Positions 19,312 to 28,036 of a DNA stretch of 64,000 nt are shown here, piece after piece. The notes under the pieces were generated by a model, which was not told the DNA's origin, ran no database searches, and saw only the letters and a program-made list of their open reading frames with translations. A program made the position numbers and the translations under genes. Origin of the DNA: Brevinematales bacterium (lineage in GTDB: Bacteria; Spirochaetota; Brevinematia; Brevinematales; GWF1-51-8). The DNA lies in assembly GCA_020059465.1 (NCBI GenBank), contig JAGVBZ010000008.1, positions 62,001-126,000 of the forward strand, written 5' to 3'. How positions within the stretch are numbered: the stretch's first letter is position 1; each line of letters begins with the position of its first letter.

Positions 19312-22203
19312 TCAGAAATTATACGGTAACGACCCCATCTTTTTCCTGAAACTGTTCCGCAGTTCTTTAAGCAGATTTTCCTCCGCTTCTGACGTCAACG
19401 CCGCCTGAGGGTCTTTAGAGATATCCTCTACCGACGGCGACCATGCAGCGCCGTATCCGTACCCGGTCACATTCCAAATCGTCCCGCCGCTTGGCAGGAA
19501 AAGTTTCAGATTCAGGAAGTGGGATTCCGAATAGACTAAGTCCATCCCGTCGGGGCCGGTGATTTCCTCCGGCTCGCCCAACTGCTGGCGGGTGTATTCG
19601 CCGGAAAGAAATATACTGCAATCCTTATTCTTCGCGTCATCAGCATTTTTCATCGAATAGCAGTCAAATCCTTTCATCGCGAGAACGTTGAGAAGGGGGG
19701 TATATGTATAACCGAAATAACCGAGCTTTTTATATTTCTTCTTTTCCGGCATAAACCGCGATATTGCCTCGGTAACCGCGAATGAGAATGGTATTTTTCC
19801 GAGATTTTTTACCAGCATATCGTACTCTTTCAGTTTCCCTAAAGCGATACACGCCGAATAATATAGGGATTTATCGGAAAGGAATTGAGCGATATTTCCG
19901 GCGGCGGCTACGGCTCCCAAATCTCCGAGCGCTTCAATTACCGCACGTGTTAAATCATTCGACTGCGTCATTTTTTTCCCGGATTTCGACCCGTCGCCGA
20001 AAAATAATTCCGCCATTTTTTCGCCGGTACGGGAATCTCCGGAAAGCCCGAGAATTTTTACACAATTAATACGCACATCGAGCGGTACGTCATCCCTGAT
20101 TAGAGTCTCCAGCAAATCGCCGATAAAATCCGCGAACACGGCCTTATCCTGTATCTGGGTCAGCGAATTCAGGATCGCGGGATGGAGTTCCGAGAGTCCG
20201 GGATTCCGCATAAACTGGATAAACAGTTCTATGACATTTTTATCGGTAATCCCTGAAAAGATTTCTATTATCGTGCGCATGGACTTGACCGGAAACCCCT
20301 TTGTCCGCAGAAGTAAAAGAAGCGGGATAAACTGTTTCCTGTCGATATTCTCTATATATGAAATCCGTTTCAGTACGCTCAGAAGTTCGTCGGTCTGGGG
20401 ATGGATCTGATTGGGGACTGTTAGCAGGCCGATCAGGGACGCTATCGAGTTTGTTCCCATTGCCACGAGAGCATCCTTCTCCAGAACCAGAGGGTCGCGG
20501 GTTACAAGTTCGTCGATAATTTTAACCAGATTGGAATCGATATTATTCAGCAGAAGAAACTCGCGCGCTAACTGGGGATGGGATTTCGATAAAAATACCG
20601 TTGCGGCCTTCATGGCGGTCTGACGCGACTGCCAGTCTAATTGCTCGATCAGGTTTGTTATCCGCTGAAAGTAAGGTATGGTATCGAACGAAACGATCTC
20701 CGCAAGATGTTCGAGAATAATGGATATTTTTGTCACGAACATGAAATGAGACACGTTGGTATCGGGAGCAATGAGATCGGAAAAAATGGACTTCGCGCCG
20801 GAAATATCCTTCTCGGATAAATGCGCGGCAAACTCGCAGAGAAAATCGGACTCCTCCACAGGATCCTGAATATCCCCGGTTTTTGCGTAAATGTACGCCT
20901 TATCGGGATCGATCGGCGCGAGGGCAAGCGCAATTTTTCGCAGCACGGCGTTCTTATTGGTAATAAAATTCGTCATTCCGAATGCGATCTCAAGGTGTTT
21001 CTGGAAACCCGTGGGGAGTTTCAGCATCAGAGAGGTCACGTTTTGAATGACATCCAGCTTATAGTTTTCCTCGATGATCTGGTTGACAAAAAACACCGAA
21101 CGCTGGGGTTTGCTCTGCACTAAGGATACCGCAATCGCGGATAGCAGGTCTGAATATGTCTCGTCATTATCGTACAGTTCGTCCAGATACTCGATTCCCG
21201 ATGTGATATCGTCGTTCACCTGATATTTCGCGATCGATACAAGCTTCAGGCTTTTCTCATAGGGGTCTTTGAAAGAACGCGCGTTCTTAACCGCGAGATC
21301 GAAAATACTCTTTCCCTTCTTGGAATCGATATTCCTGAAAATCCCGGAGAGTTCCAGAAGCAGGTCGATGTTTTCCCGGATCCGTAACGCATACTGATAT
21401 GCCTTTTCCGGGTCGCTTAACAGCATTCCCCTGGCAAGATGGAAAAACGCTTCATCTGTATATTTTCTCTTATCTATATGAGAGATAACAGATTCGATAT
21501 CCTTAAGATGTTTGCTCTCCTCCTCATCGTCCATCAGCAAACCCACGATTTTCGATACCGCCCGAATAAAGTCCAGCCGGTATCTATCCTTCGACAAATA
21601 CTCAGTCAGAAGGAAAGCCTGATTAATCAGCTCCAGCCCTTCCTTTTTCTTTAAGGTATAATAGGAGCTGCCCAGTTCCATCATCAGGATCGATTTCATA
21701 GCCAGAGCGTCCTCTCCCTGGAGGGAGGAAACATGCTTATTCAATTCGCTCATAATTTTCCAAGAATAATCGGGATCGAGCTTGATAAATAACGAAGTGA
21801 TCTCGATTCGCGCGCGAAGCTGAAGAACGGGATCGCGGATGAAGTCCGAAAGTTTCAGAGCAACCATGAGATTGCTGACCTGCCGCATCTTTGAATAATC
21901 GATATTTGTGATCAGTCCGATTAGAGGGAGGACGGAAAACTCCACTGAATTGATAAGCCCGGTCTCGGCCGCAAACGCTACGGTATGATTACCGGAAAGA
22001 AGCGCCTGAAGCAGGAATGGGATTTCATCGGCGGAAAAACGCAGGGGATTCTTCGATTCAATAATTTCCTGAGCGGCCTGCATCGCTACAGATTTTTTAT
22101 GAGAGTTCAGCCGTTCAGCAGGGCTTCCGCACGATACGAGGCCCATGCCGGCGGAAAGCACGGCTATTTTTAGAATCACCTTAAATACATGCTTTATCAG
22201 CAT
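19312..22203 (-). CDS. Large HEAT/TPR-like lipoprotein, unknown
   Basis: The 963-residue product begins with a lipoprotein signal (hydrophobic helix then LVSC-G, residues about 22-27). The rest is almost all helical: a first part (about 30-600) of TPR/HEAT-like pairs such as SDPEKAYQYALRIRENIDLLLELSGIF and IDPDKAYIYAKTG, then HEAT-like units including VRINCVKILGLSGDSRTGEKMAELF and AVIEALGDLGAVAAAGNIAQFLSDKSLYYSACIALGKL. A distinct C-terminal module (about 840-963) is richer in beta strands (SHFLNLKLFLPSGGTIWNVTGYGYGAAW). A role as a lipid-anchored scaffold is inferred only. GGGGGCG precedes the ATG. Confidence 0.8.
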   Translation of the reverse strand: MLIKHVFKVILKIAVLSAGMGLVSCGSPAERLNSHKKSVAMQAAQEIIESKNPLRFSADEIPFLLQALLSGNHTVAFAAETGLINSVEFSVLPLIGLITNIDYSKMRQVSNLMVALKLSDFIRDPVLQLRARIEITSLFIKLDPDYSWKIMSELNKHVSSLQGEDALAMKSILMMELGSSYYTLKKKEGLELINQAFLLTEYLSKDRYRLDFIRAVSKIVGLLMDDEEESKHLKDIESVISHIDKRKYTDEAFFHLARGMLLSDPEKAYQYALRIRENIDLLLELSGIFRNIDSKKGKSIFDLAVKNARSFKDPYEKSLKLVSIAKYQVNDDITSGIEYLDELYDNDETYSDLLSAIAVSLVQSKPQRSVFFVNQIIEENYKLDVIQNVTSLMLKLPTGFQKHLEIAFGMTNFITNKNAVLRKIALALAPIDPDKAYIYAKTGDIQDPVEESDFLCEFAAHLSEKDISGAKSIFSDLIAPDTNVSHFMFVTKISIILEHLAEIVSFDTIPYFQRITNLIEQLDWQSRQTAMKAATVFLSKSHPQLAREFLLLNNIDSNLVKIIDELVTRDPLVLEKDALVAMGTNSIASLIGLLTVPNQIHPQTDELLSVLKRISYIENIDRKQFIPLLLLLRTKGFPVKSMRTIIEIFSGITDKNVIELFIQFMRNPGLSELHPAILNSLTQIQDKAVFADFIGDLLETLIRDDVPLDVRINCVKILGLSGDSRTGEKMAELFFGDGSKSGKKMTQSNDLTRAVIEALGDLGAVAAAGNIAQFLSDKSLYYSACIALGKLKEYDMLVKNLGKIPFSFAVTEAISRFMPEKKKYKKLGYFGYTYTPLLNVLAMKGFDCYSMKNADDAKNKDCSIFLSGEYTRQQLGEPEEITGPDGMDLVYSESHFLNLKLFLPSGGTIWNVTGYGYGAAWSPSVEDISKDPQAALTSEAEENLLKELRNSFRKKMGSLPYNF

Positions 22204-22297
22204 TTACGCCCCCTTTTCAACACCGGCTCAAATATCAATCCCAATATTTTATTTCAGATTCTTCTAAAAGTCAAGATGAGTTCCTCTGGGCGATTCT

Positions 22298-22326
22298 TTG
22301 ATTATATCGCGGTTTATTGTTACAAT
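22298..22326 (+). promoter_or_regulatory. Promoter upstream of the 22.4-kb secreted gene
   Basis: TTGATT (22298-22303) and TACAAT (22321-22326), 17-base spacer, in the divergent region after the lipoprotein gene. Confidence 0.5.
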
Positions 22327-22380
22327 ATGCTTCACTGGGCGCTTTATCCCCGTTAGGACTATCCCCGGGAGGTTGAATTA

Positions 22381-22956
22381 ATGATCCGTTTCGCAGCCGT
22401 AATAATCCTATTGTTTACAGTCTCCGTCTATCCCCAGACCGCCCCGGCCCCCCCTCCCGTATTCGGAACCCCTTTAAACACGACCGAGGCTGAAAAAATC
22501 GTTTCCGATTTGCTGACCTCTACCCTCGGGAAGGCGAAGGCGGAGATTATTGCGATGGAGCTGAAGCCCGTGTACCTGTCTCAGGAGGAATACTTCGGCA
22601 TCCTGCTGACATTTCTGCATTTTCTATCCGTCCATCCAAATCTGAATAATGTAGGTTTGCTGACACAGGCCGCGCGTTTCTATGTGAAAAACTATTCCCT
22701 TATTGTGGGCACGCTGCGAGAAAAAGATATCATTCTGCTCCGCGCCGCAGAAAAACTGCTCTTCCTGTACTATAAGAGCCCCGCCGGCGCCGGCGCCGAT
22801 CCCAATACTGAAAATATGTCGTTCCAGAAGAACAGCGCGTATTTAAAAAACCAGATCCCCGAAAAACTGGTCGATCTGCGGGGAATTGTTCTCATGCTTA
22901 ATTTGTTCGATTTCGTAACATCGAAGTGGGCTTTTTATCCCAAGCTGAAGCCTTAA
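22381..22956 (+). CDS. Secreted helical protein, unknown
   Basis: I do not recognise this 191-residue protein. It has a signal peptide (MIRFAAVIILLFTVSVYPQT), a short Pro-rich stretch after the predicted cleavage site, then a mostly helical domain. GGAGG lies 8 bases before the ATG. It ends about 25 bases before the following beta-barrel-like gene, with which it is probably co-transcribed. Confidence 0.7.
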   Translation: MIRFAAVIILLFTVSVYPQTAPAPPPVFGTPLNTTEAEKIVSDLLTSTLGKAKAEIIAMELKPVYLSQEEYFGILLTFLHFLSVHPNLNNVGLLTQAARFYVKNYSLIVGTLREKDIILLRAAEKLLFLYYKSPAGAGADPNTENMSFQKNSAYLKNQIPEKLVDLRGIVLMLNLFDFVTSKWAFYPKLKP

Positions 22957-22981
22957 GTATCGCAGTCAACCGGAGGAAGTG

Positions 22982-23980
22982 ATGCGCCGTTTTTATATGA
23001 TATTATTCGGTCTTATTACAGCAATAACAGCCCCCCTTTCGGCGGGGAAATTTTTCGTGAAAGTCGGGGGAGGCGCCGGATACGATACGAATCCCATGCT
23101 TTCCCTCAGTTCCGCGGGCGGTATTTTCGGGACTGCCCATCTTTTTGCGGAGGGGCTGACCGGCGAGAAACCCTACGAAGTATACGGATCGGCAGATATC
23201 ACCGGTGTGCTGAATACAAACTATGTTCTTCTCGACGGCGAAGGCACCATAGGTATCGTATATAATCCTTCGCTGTTCACTATCCTGCGCGCGCTGTTAT
23301 CCTATCGTTATCAGGTGGACATCAATAACGCAATAAAAGCGATGTTCGACCTGCGGCATGATCTGGGCAGTATCTTTACCGGGCATGCAGGATACGAGTA
23401 CGACAGCGCTTATACGCTTGCGGGTATCCCCCACGAATCCGTGTTCAGCCATAAGCTGATTATCGGGGGGAATATGGATTTCTTCAGGATCGGGTATTTC
23501 GATTTTGAGTTTAATTATATGCAGAGGAATTACTTCCAGTTGACAATCGCCAGCAATACGCTGAAAAACGACCTGCTGAAAGGCTCATTGCTGTTTTCGA
23601 TATATCTCGACTATTCGCTGACACTGAAGCTCGGCTACGGGATTTCAAGGTACATCTCTTCCGGAAATACTTTGATTGTTTATTCTACGACCAACCAGAT
23701 CATCCGCTATAATACGGGATGGAAGCAGTCCGCGGTCTTAGGGCTGGAATGGAACCCCGCCCCGGAATACCAGCTCAGTCTGATCGGGCTGGTCGAGTAT
23801 TCCTCGATGGATATCCCTCAGAAAGGGGAATTGGTGTACTCGGCGGGAATCCTGAATTCTATTTATCTGACGCCGTCGTGGAAAATAGAGATACCGTTGA
23901 CCTACTCCGCCCGGAAGAGCGAGCTTGTACCCGAGTTCGAACGTATCCGCGCGGCCATCGAAATATATTTTCTATACTGA
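22982..23980 (+). CDS. Outer-membrane beta-barrel-like protein
   Basis: The 332-residue product has a signal peptide (MRRFYMILFGLITAITAPLSAG) followed by alternating amphipathic strands (for example YEVYGSADITGVLNTNY, SLTLKLGYGISRYIS, AVLGLEWNPAPEYQLSLIGLVEYSS) and ends in a tyrosine-containing strand (AAIEIYFLY), as outer-membrane barrels do. A GTG at 22979 is in frame, but GGAGGA at 22972-22977 fits ATG 22982. The last 9 bases overlap the convergent methyltransferase gene. Confidence 0.7.
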   Translation: MRRFYMILFGLITAITAPLSAGKFFVKVGGGAGYDTNPMLSLSSAGGIFGTAHLFAEGLTGEKPYEVYGSADITGVLNTNYVLLDGEGTIGIVYNPSLFTILRALLSYRYQVDINNAIKAMFDLRHDLGSIFTGHAGYEYDSAYTLAGIPHESVFSHKLIIGGNMDFFRIGYFDFEFNYMQRNYFQLTIASNTLKNDLLKGSLLFSIYLDYSLTLKLGYGISRYISSGNTLIVYSTTNQIIRYNTGWKQSAVLGLEWNPAPEYQLSLIGLVEYSSMDIPQKGELVYSAGILNSIYLTPSWKIEIPLTYSARKSELVPEFERIRAAIEIYFLY

Positions 23981-25090
23981 TCCCTCACCCTGTTTTTCGC
24001 TATCAGCGGGAATAATTTCCCTGACGTACTTTTCCCGAAGTTCGTCTAAAGGGCGCAATTCGCCGCCGTCGGAATAATTCCAGAATACCCACCCGTTGCA
24101 TTGCCTCGCGCTTTGGACATGCGCCCCCGCCCGGTGAATCGATCCCCGGAACCCGTCCGCGATCAGCGAGCCGTCCGCGCAGACCTTCGCGCTTGCCTTT
24201 CCGCCTCCGCCGCAGAGCAAATCCCCCTCATGCAGGTATCCCGCCTCGATGAGGTTGCCCAGCGTCACACGGGGGAAATCCCGCCGGGATGGCGTATGAT
24301 AAAGCTCCCGATCGGGGAGAGCGCCTGATATAGAATCGATGCGCGAGCGCGCCGTAGCGATATACTCCGCGTTCCGCTCCAGTCCGACCCAGTTCCGCCC
24401 GAGTTTCTTGGCGGCCGCGCCGGTAGTGCCCGTACCGAAGAACGGGTCGAGAATGATATCTCCGGGATTGGTGGACGCGAGTATCGCGCGCCGGAGTAAC
24501 GATTCGGGCTTCTGGGTGGGATGCGCCTTTCCGCCGCCGTTCCGTTCGCGCTCGGAGCCCGAACAGATCGGGAGTTCCCAGTCGCTCCGCATCTGTTTCT
24601 CGCCGTTCAGCATCTTCATCGCCTGATAATTAAACGTATACCGTTTCTGGCCGCGGGATTTTTTCGCCCAAATCATCGTCTCATGGGCGTTGGTGAACCG
24701 GACGCCGTTGAAGTTCGGCATGGGATTAGCCTTCACCCATATCACATCGTTCAGTATCCAGAAACCTATATCCTGCATGATTTTACCGACACGGAAAATG
24801 TTGTGGTAGGAGCCGATCACCCAGATTGTTGCGTCGTCCTTCATCGCCCTCCGGCATCCGTTCAGCCAGCGCAGGGTGAAGTTATCGTAATCCTCGAAGG
24901 AATCGAAACGGTCCCACGCTTCGTCGACAGAGTCGACTTTGGTCTGATTCGGGCGATAGAGGTCGCGGTCAAGCTGAAGAAAATACGGGGGGTCGGCGAA
25001 TATCATATCGAAGCTGTTTTCAGGGAGAGTATCGAGAAGCTGAATGCAGTCGCCCTCCAGAATGGTGTTTGTTATCTCATGAATCGTCAT
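23972..25090 (-). CDS. CcrM-like adenine-N6 DNA methyltransferase
   Basis: The 372-residue product is a beta-class N6-adenine methyltransferase: catalytic DPPY (FADPPYFLQL) comes first and the SAM site FFGTGTTG later. Long stretches match the CcrM pattern as I know it (TIWVIGSYHNIFRVGKIMQD, FWILNDVIWVKANPMPNF, NAHETMIWA, QMRSDWELPICSG, KAHPTQKPE). The C-terminal about 85 residues (FPRVTLGNLIEAGYLHEGDLL...) correspond to the RAMA-type domain of CcrM. CcrM modifies GANTC; the same specificity is inferred. No restriction endonuclease gene is adjacent, so it looks orphan and possibly regulatory. Confidence 0.9.
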   Translation of the reverse strand: MTIHEITNTILEGDCIQLLDTLPENSFDMIFADPPYFLQLDRDLYRPNQTKVDSVDEAWDRFDSFEDYDNFTLRWLNGCRRAMKDDATIWVIGSYHNIFRVGKIMQDIGFWILNDVIWVKANPMPNFNGVRFTNAHETMIWAKKSRGQKRYTFNYQAMKMLNGEKQMRSDWELPICSGSERERNGGGKAHPTQKPESLLRRAILASTNPGDIILDPFFGTGTTGAAAKKLGRNWVGLERNAEYIATARSRIDSISGALPDRELYHTPSRRDFPRVTLGNLIEAGYLHEGDLLCGGGGKASAKVCADGSLIADGFRGSIHRAGAHVQSARQCNGWVFWNYSDGGELRPLDELREKYVREIIPADSEKQGEGSV

Positions 25091-25123
25091 GGTTCCAACC
25101 GCGCGAAGTAATCGAAGGAAAGT

Positions 25124-25432
25124 CTATTCGCTGTATTCAAGAAAGGAGAGTTCGGCGAAATCAAGTATCCGCCGTACTTTAGGCTGAATATGTTTTATCT
25201 CGAGCTTTCTATCACGCGCGTTATTGTACTTTCCGGCGATAACCAGCAGGCGTATCCCCTGCGAATCGATATAATGCACGCGGGAAAAATCGAAGGTGAA
25301 AAAATCACATTCCTCTTTCTTTGCCTCGTCGGAAATATCGGTATCAAGTGATTCCATCGTAAACGCGGTGATCTCACCGTTTGGCCGGTATAAAAGCGAA
25401 TTGTCAGACAGTTTTTCTTTGTAAAACTGCAT
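25124..25432 (-). CDS. STAS-domain anti-sigma factor antagonist
   Basis: The 102-residue protein has a STAS fold pattern with DFSRVHYIDSQGIRLLVIAG; the serine in DSQG is the usual phosphorylation site in SpoIIAA/RsbV proteins. A role in partner-switching control of a sigma factor or other effector is inferred from the family. No anti-sigma kinase is adjacent; the RsbW-like gene at 55.2 kb is a possible but unproven partner. The gene follows the methyltransferase start region by 33 bases on the same strand, upstream of it. Confidence 0.82.
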   Translation of the reverse strand: MQFYKEKLSDNSLLYRPNGEITAFTMESLDTDISDEAKKEECDFFTFDFSRVHYIDSQGIRLLVIAGKYNNARDRKLEIKHIQPKVRRILDFAELSFLEYSE

Positions 25433-25525
25433 ACCCCGTTCCTTTTTAAATCGTTTCCAATACTTTAAGTCTATTCGGAAAAAATATCAAATAATTCCAC
25501 TTTTTCGAATCTGTCCTATTCCGAA

Positions 25526-25554
25526 TTGCCTTTCCCGGAAATTTTGATTATAAT
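25526..25554 (+). promoter_or_regulatory. Promoter of the RseC-like gene
   Basis: TTGCCT (25526-25531) and TATAAT (25549-25554) with 17-base spacing, 18 bases before the ATG. Confidence 0.6.
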
Positions 25555-25572
25555 TATTGTTAGGAGGCGGCA

Positions 25573-25989
25573 ATGGAAAAACGCGGTGTAATCATCGGGA
25601 TAGAACATAATAAGACCCTGATTCAACTCGGCTCCGGGGAGGCGAACAACTGCGGCGGCTGTAAGCTCCACGGGATATGCAGACCCGATAAAACCGGCGC
25701 AGTCATCGAAATCCCCGGGAGCACGCATTATTCCATAGGCACCGAAGTCACTCTCACCATGAACGAAACCGGCTCGATTGTCGGGGCGTTTTTCCTTTTT
25801 ATCTTCCCCGTCATCTCGGCAGTCATAAGTTTCATCCTTTTCCGCTCGCTCAATTTTGCCGAAGGAATTTGTATTCTGATCAGCTTCATATCCATGATAG
25901 CCAGCGTCGCTCTCTTTCTCCTGTTCGAACGGTTATTCCTCGGCCATATCCGTATAAATCCTGTCGAAGACTCGGAAAAACTCCCATAA
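25573..25989 (+). CDS. RseC/MucC-family membrane protein
   Basis: The 138-residue protein has an N-terminal soluble part with a cysteine cluster (NNCGGCKLHGICRPDK) followed by two membrane helices (about residues 70-92 and 97-118), the architecture of RseC/MucC (SoxR-reducing system) proteins. These are linked in other bacteria to Rnf electron transport or envelope stress control; neither partner is seen here. GGAGG gives the start. It precedes the flagellar operon but is separated from it by that operon's own promoter. Confidence 0.75.
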   Translation: MEKRGVIIGIEHNKTLIQLGSGEANNCGGCKLHGICRPDKTGAVIEIPGSTHYSIGTEVTLTMNETGSIVGAFFLFIFPVISAVISFILFRSLNFAEGICILISFISMIASVALFLLFERLFLGHIRINPVEDSEKLP

Positions 25990-26034
25990 TTCCAAAAAGT
26001 TTCGCACATTACGCACATTTATTTCAGATAACTC

Positions 26035-26063
26035 TTGCATATTTTTTCTATATGTAGTATAAT
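26035..26063 (+). promoter_or_regulatory. Flagellar operon promoter before fliP
   Basis: TTGCAT (26035-26040) and TATAAT (26058-26063), 17-base spacer. This housekeeping-type promoter probably drives fliP and the following genes. Confidence 0.6.
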
Positions 26064-26136
26064 GATATAGGGAATCGAAACGGCGAATTTGCGTGCTTTA
26101 CGCACAGATTTTGCAGATATTTTTCGGGAGGGGAGA

Positions 26137-26904
26137 GTGAGAAACGGAATCTGGAAAGGGGTTCTGATAACGTCCTTTATTCTGATATCCGGCGGGGTCG
26201 GTTTCGCCCAGAATGCCGGACAAATCCCTATTCCGACCATCGACTTTAACGTACGGCCGGCGCAGAACCCGCAGGAGGTAGCGACCGCCCTTCAGGTGCT
26301 TTTCCTCATCACTATCATCTCCCTCGCGCCGACCCTGCTGATTCTCCTGACATCGTTCATCCGCATCTATATCGTTCTGTCGTTTGTCAGCCGCGGTCTT
26401 GCGACTCAGACTATTCCCCCGAACCAGGTCATCGTCGGACTCTCCCTTTTTATCAGTTTATTCACTATGTACCCCGTGTTCAGTAAATCATACGATACAG
26501 GCATCAGGCCCTATCTCGACGGGAAGATCACCCTGAACGAGGGCTATGAAAAAGGGATAGAGCCTATCAGGGAATTCATGTTCCATGTTACCGCTCCGAG
26601 ATACATTTTCCGTTTTGTCCAGCTCGCCGGTATCGAGCGCCCGAAAACGCCCGCCGAAGTCCCCACACATGTCCTGATACCCGCGTTTATCCTGAACGAG
26701 CTGACGATCGCGTTTTATATGGGAATGCTTTTACTGATTCCGTTCACGGTGATCGATATCGTTGTCGCCAGTACCCTCATGTCCATGGGTATGATGATGC
26801 TGCCGCCGATCATGATATCGTTCCCGCTTAAGATACTCCTTTTCGTCCTCGTGGACGGATGGAACCTGCTGGTCGAGAAACTGGTGATGAGTTTCAGGCT
26901 ATGA
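26137..26904 (+). CDS. fliP: Flagellar type III export protein FliP
   Basis: FliP forms the core of the export gate with FliQ and FliR. The 255-residue product has a cleavable-type signal peptide (ending near GFAQ), then the family signature LLTSFIRIYIVLSFVSRGLATQTIPPNQVIVGLSLFISLFTM and late PAFILNELTIAFYMG and LMSMGMMMLPPIMISFPLKILLF. The open frame extends up to a TTG at 26089, but a strong GGGAGGGG sits just before the GTG at 26137, which begins the normal signal peptide. fliO is not recognised upstream. Confidence 0.93.
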   Translation: MRNGIWKGVLITSFILISGGVGFAQNAGQIPIPTIDFNVRPAQNPQEVATALQVLFLITIISLAPTLLILLTSFIRIYIVLSFVSRGLATQTIPPNQVIVGLSLFISLFTMYPVFSKSYDTGIRPYLDGKITLNEGYEKGIEPIREFMFHVTAPRYIFRFVQLAGIERPKTPAEVPTHVLIPAFILNELTIAFYMGMLLLIPFTVIDIVVASTLMSMGMMMLPPIMISFPLKILLFVLVDGWNLLVEKLVMSFRL

Positions 26905-26914
26905 GGGGGCTGAT

Positions 26915-27184
26915 ATGAGTCAGGGATTAATACTCCAGATCGCGAACGAGACAATATATATCATCATGGTACTCCTGCTTCCGTTATTGGGGGTGGGAAT
27001 GATCGTCGGTCTGATTATCAGTATATTTCAGGCGACCACTTCCATTCAGGAACAAACCCTGACCTTCGTGCCGAAAATGATCGCAATTCTTTTACTGTTG
27101 GTATTCTTCGGGCCGTTCTTCATGAACTCGCTGATCGATTTCACGAACCGGATGATGAATATGATCGCAAACGCGAAGATGTAG
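26915..27184 (+). CDS. fliQ: Flagellar export protein FliQ
   Basis: The 89-residue protein has two membrane helices and the FliQ signature LPLLGVGMIVGLIISIFQATTSIQEQTLTFVPK. It lies 10 bases after fliP and 11 before fliR, in the universal fliP-Q-R order. Confidence 0.95.
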   Translation: MSQGLILQIANETIYIIMVLLLPLLGVGMIVGLIISIFQATTSIQEQTLTFVPKMIAILLLLVFFGPFFMNSLIDFTNRMMNMIANAKM

Positions 27185-27195
27185 CGGAATAAGGA

Positions 27196-27969
27196 ATGAT
27201 ATACGATATATTTATAAACAGTTTTCAGGTGTTTCTGATTGTGTTCACACGCATTATGGGAATGTTCATTACTGCACCGTTCTATTCCGGTATGGCGATA
27301 CCCATGACAATGCGGCTTGGGTTTACGTTTTTCGTCTCTCTGGTCTCAGTCCCGCTGGTTATATCGATGAACGTGCAGGCCGCGCCGAACCTGATTGAAT
27401 ACGGAGTGCAGTTGGTCTCCAATTTTATTCTTGGAGCGGGCGTAGGTTTTTTTGTTTTTATTATTATCAGCGCGTTTCAGGTATCGGCGCAGGTTTTCAG
27501 TATCCCAATGGGACTGGGTATGAACGAAGTCGTCGACCCGATGTCCAGCATTGAAGTCCCGGCAGTGGGCAATATTCTCGGTATTTTGATCCTGTTCCTG
27601 CTGATCAGGGTTGACGGGCATTTTTATCTCATACACCTGATTGTGAACAGTTTCCGTACAGTGCAGATATTCAGCTTCCAGTCGATACAGATACTGGAGC
27701 AGGGAATGTCTTCCGCGATCATGATTATGTTCGATACGGGACTGAAGATCGCCCTGCCGATTATCGCAATCACGCTCATGCTCGATATGGCGATGGGTTT
27801 GATCTCGCGGGTCGCTCCGCAGTTTGACGTGATGATTATGGGATTCAATATAAAGCTGATGGCAGGTTTTTTTATTCTGTGGCTTGCACTGCCCGCTATT
27901 GTGGATTTAGGGACATTGATTATCAACGGGGTATTGAATACAGCCAAGGAGCTCTTGACCCTGATGTAA
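27196..27969 (+). CDS. fliR: Flagellar export protein FliR
   Basis: The 257-residue polytopic protein shows FliR features: FTRIMGMFITAPFYSG near the N-terminus, GLGMNEVVDPMSSIEVPAVGN in the middle and a hydrophobic C-terminal hairpin. With FliP and FliQ it forms the export gate. AAGGA precedes the ATG. Normal length. Confidence 0.94.
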   Translation: MIYDIFINSFQVFLIVFTRIMGMFITAPFYSGMAIPMTMRLGFTFFVSLVSVPLVISMNVQAAPNLIEYGVQLVSNFILGAGVGFFVFIIISAFQVSAQVFSIPMGLGMNEVVDPMSSIEVPAVGNILGILILFLLIRVDGHFYLIHLIVNSFRTVQIFSFQSIQILEQGMSSAIMIMFDTGLKIALPIIAITLMLDMAMGLISRVAPQFDVMIMGFNIKLMAGFFILWLALPAIVDLGTLIINGVLNTAKELLTLM

Positions 27970-28013
27970 AACGAGGGGTATGCGGATAAGGGAGGGGAAT
28001 CTTTCTGCTTACC

Positions 28014-28036
28014 TCTCACCTATTTTTGAGGTGAGA
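28014..28036 (+). promoter_or_regulatory. Hairpin containing the flhB ribosome-binding site
   Basis: TCTCACCT (28014-28021) and AGGTGAGA (28029-28036) form a perfect 8-base stem with a 7-base loop. The 3' arm contains the GAGGTGA ribosome-binding site and ends directly before the ATG at 28037, so in the mRNA the site would be base-paired unless opened. Confidence 0.6.
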
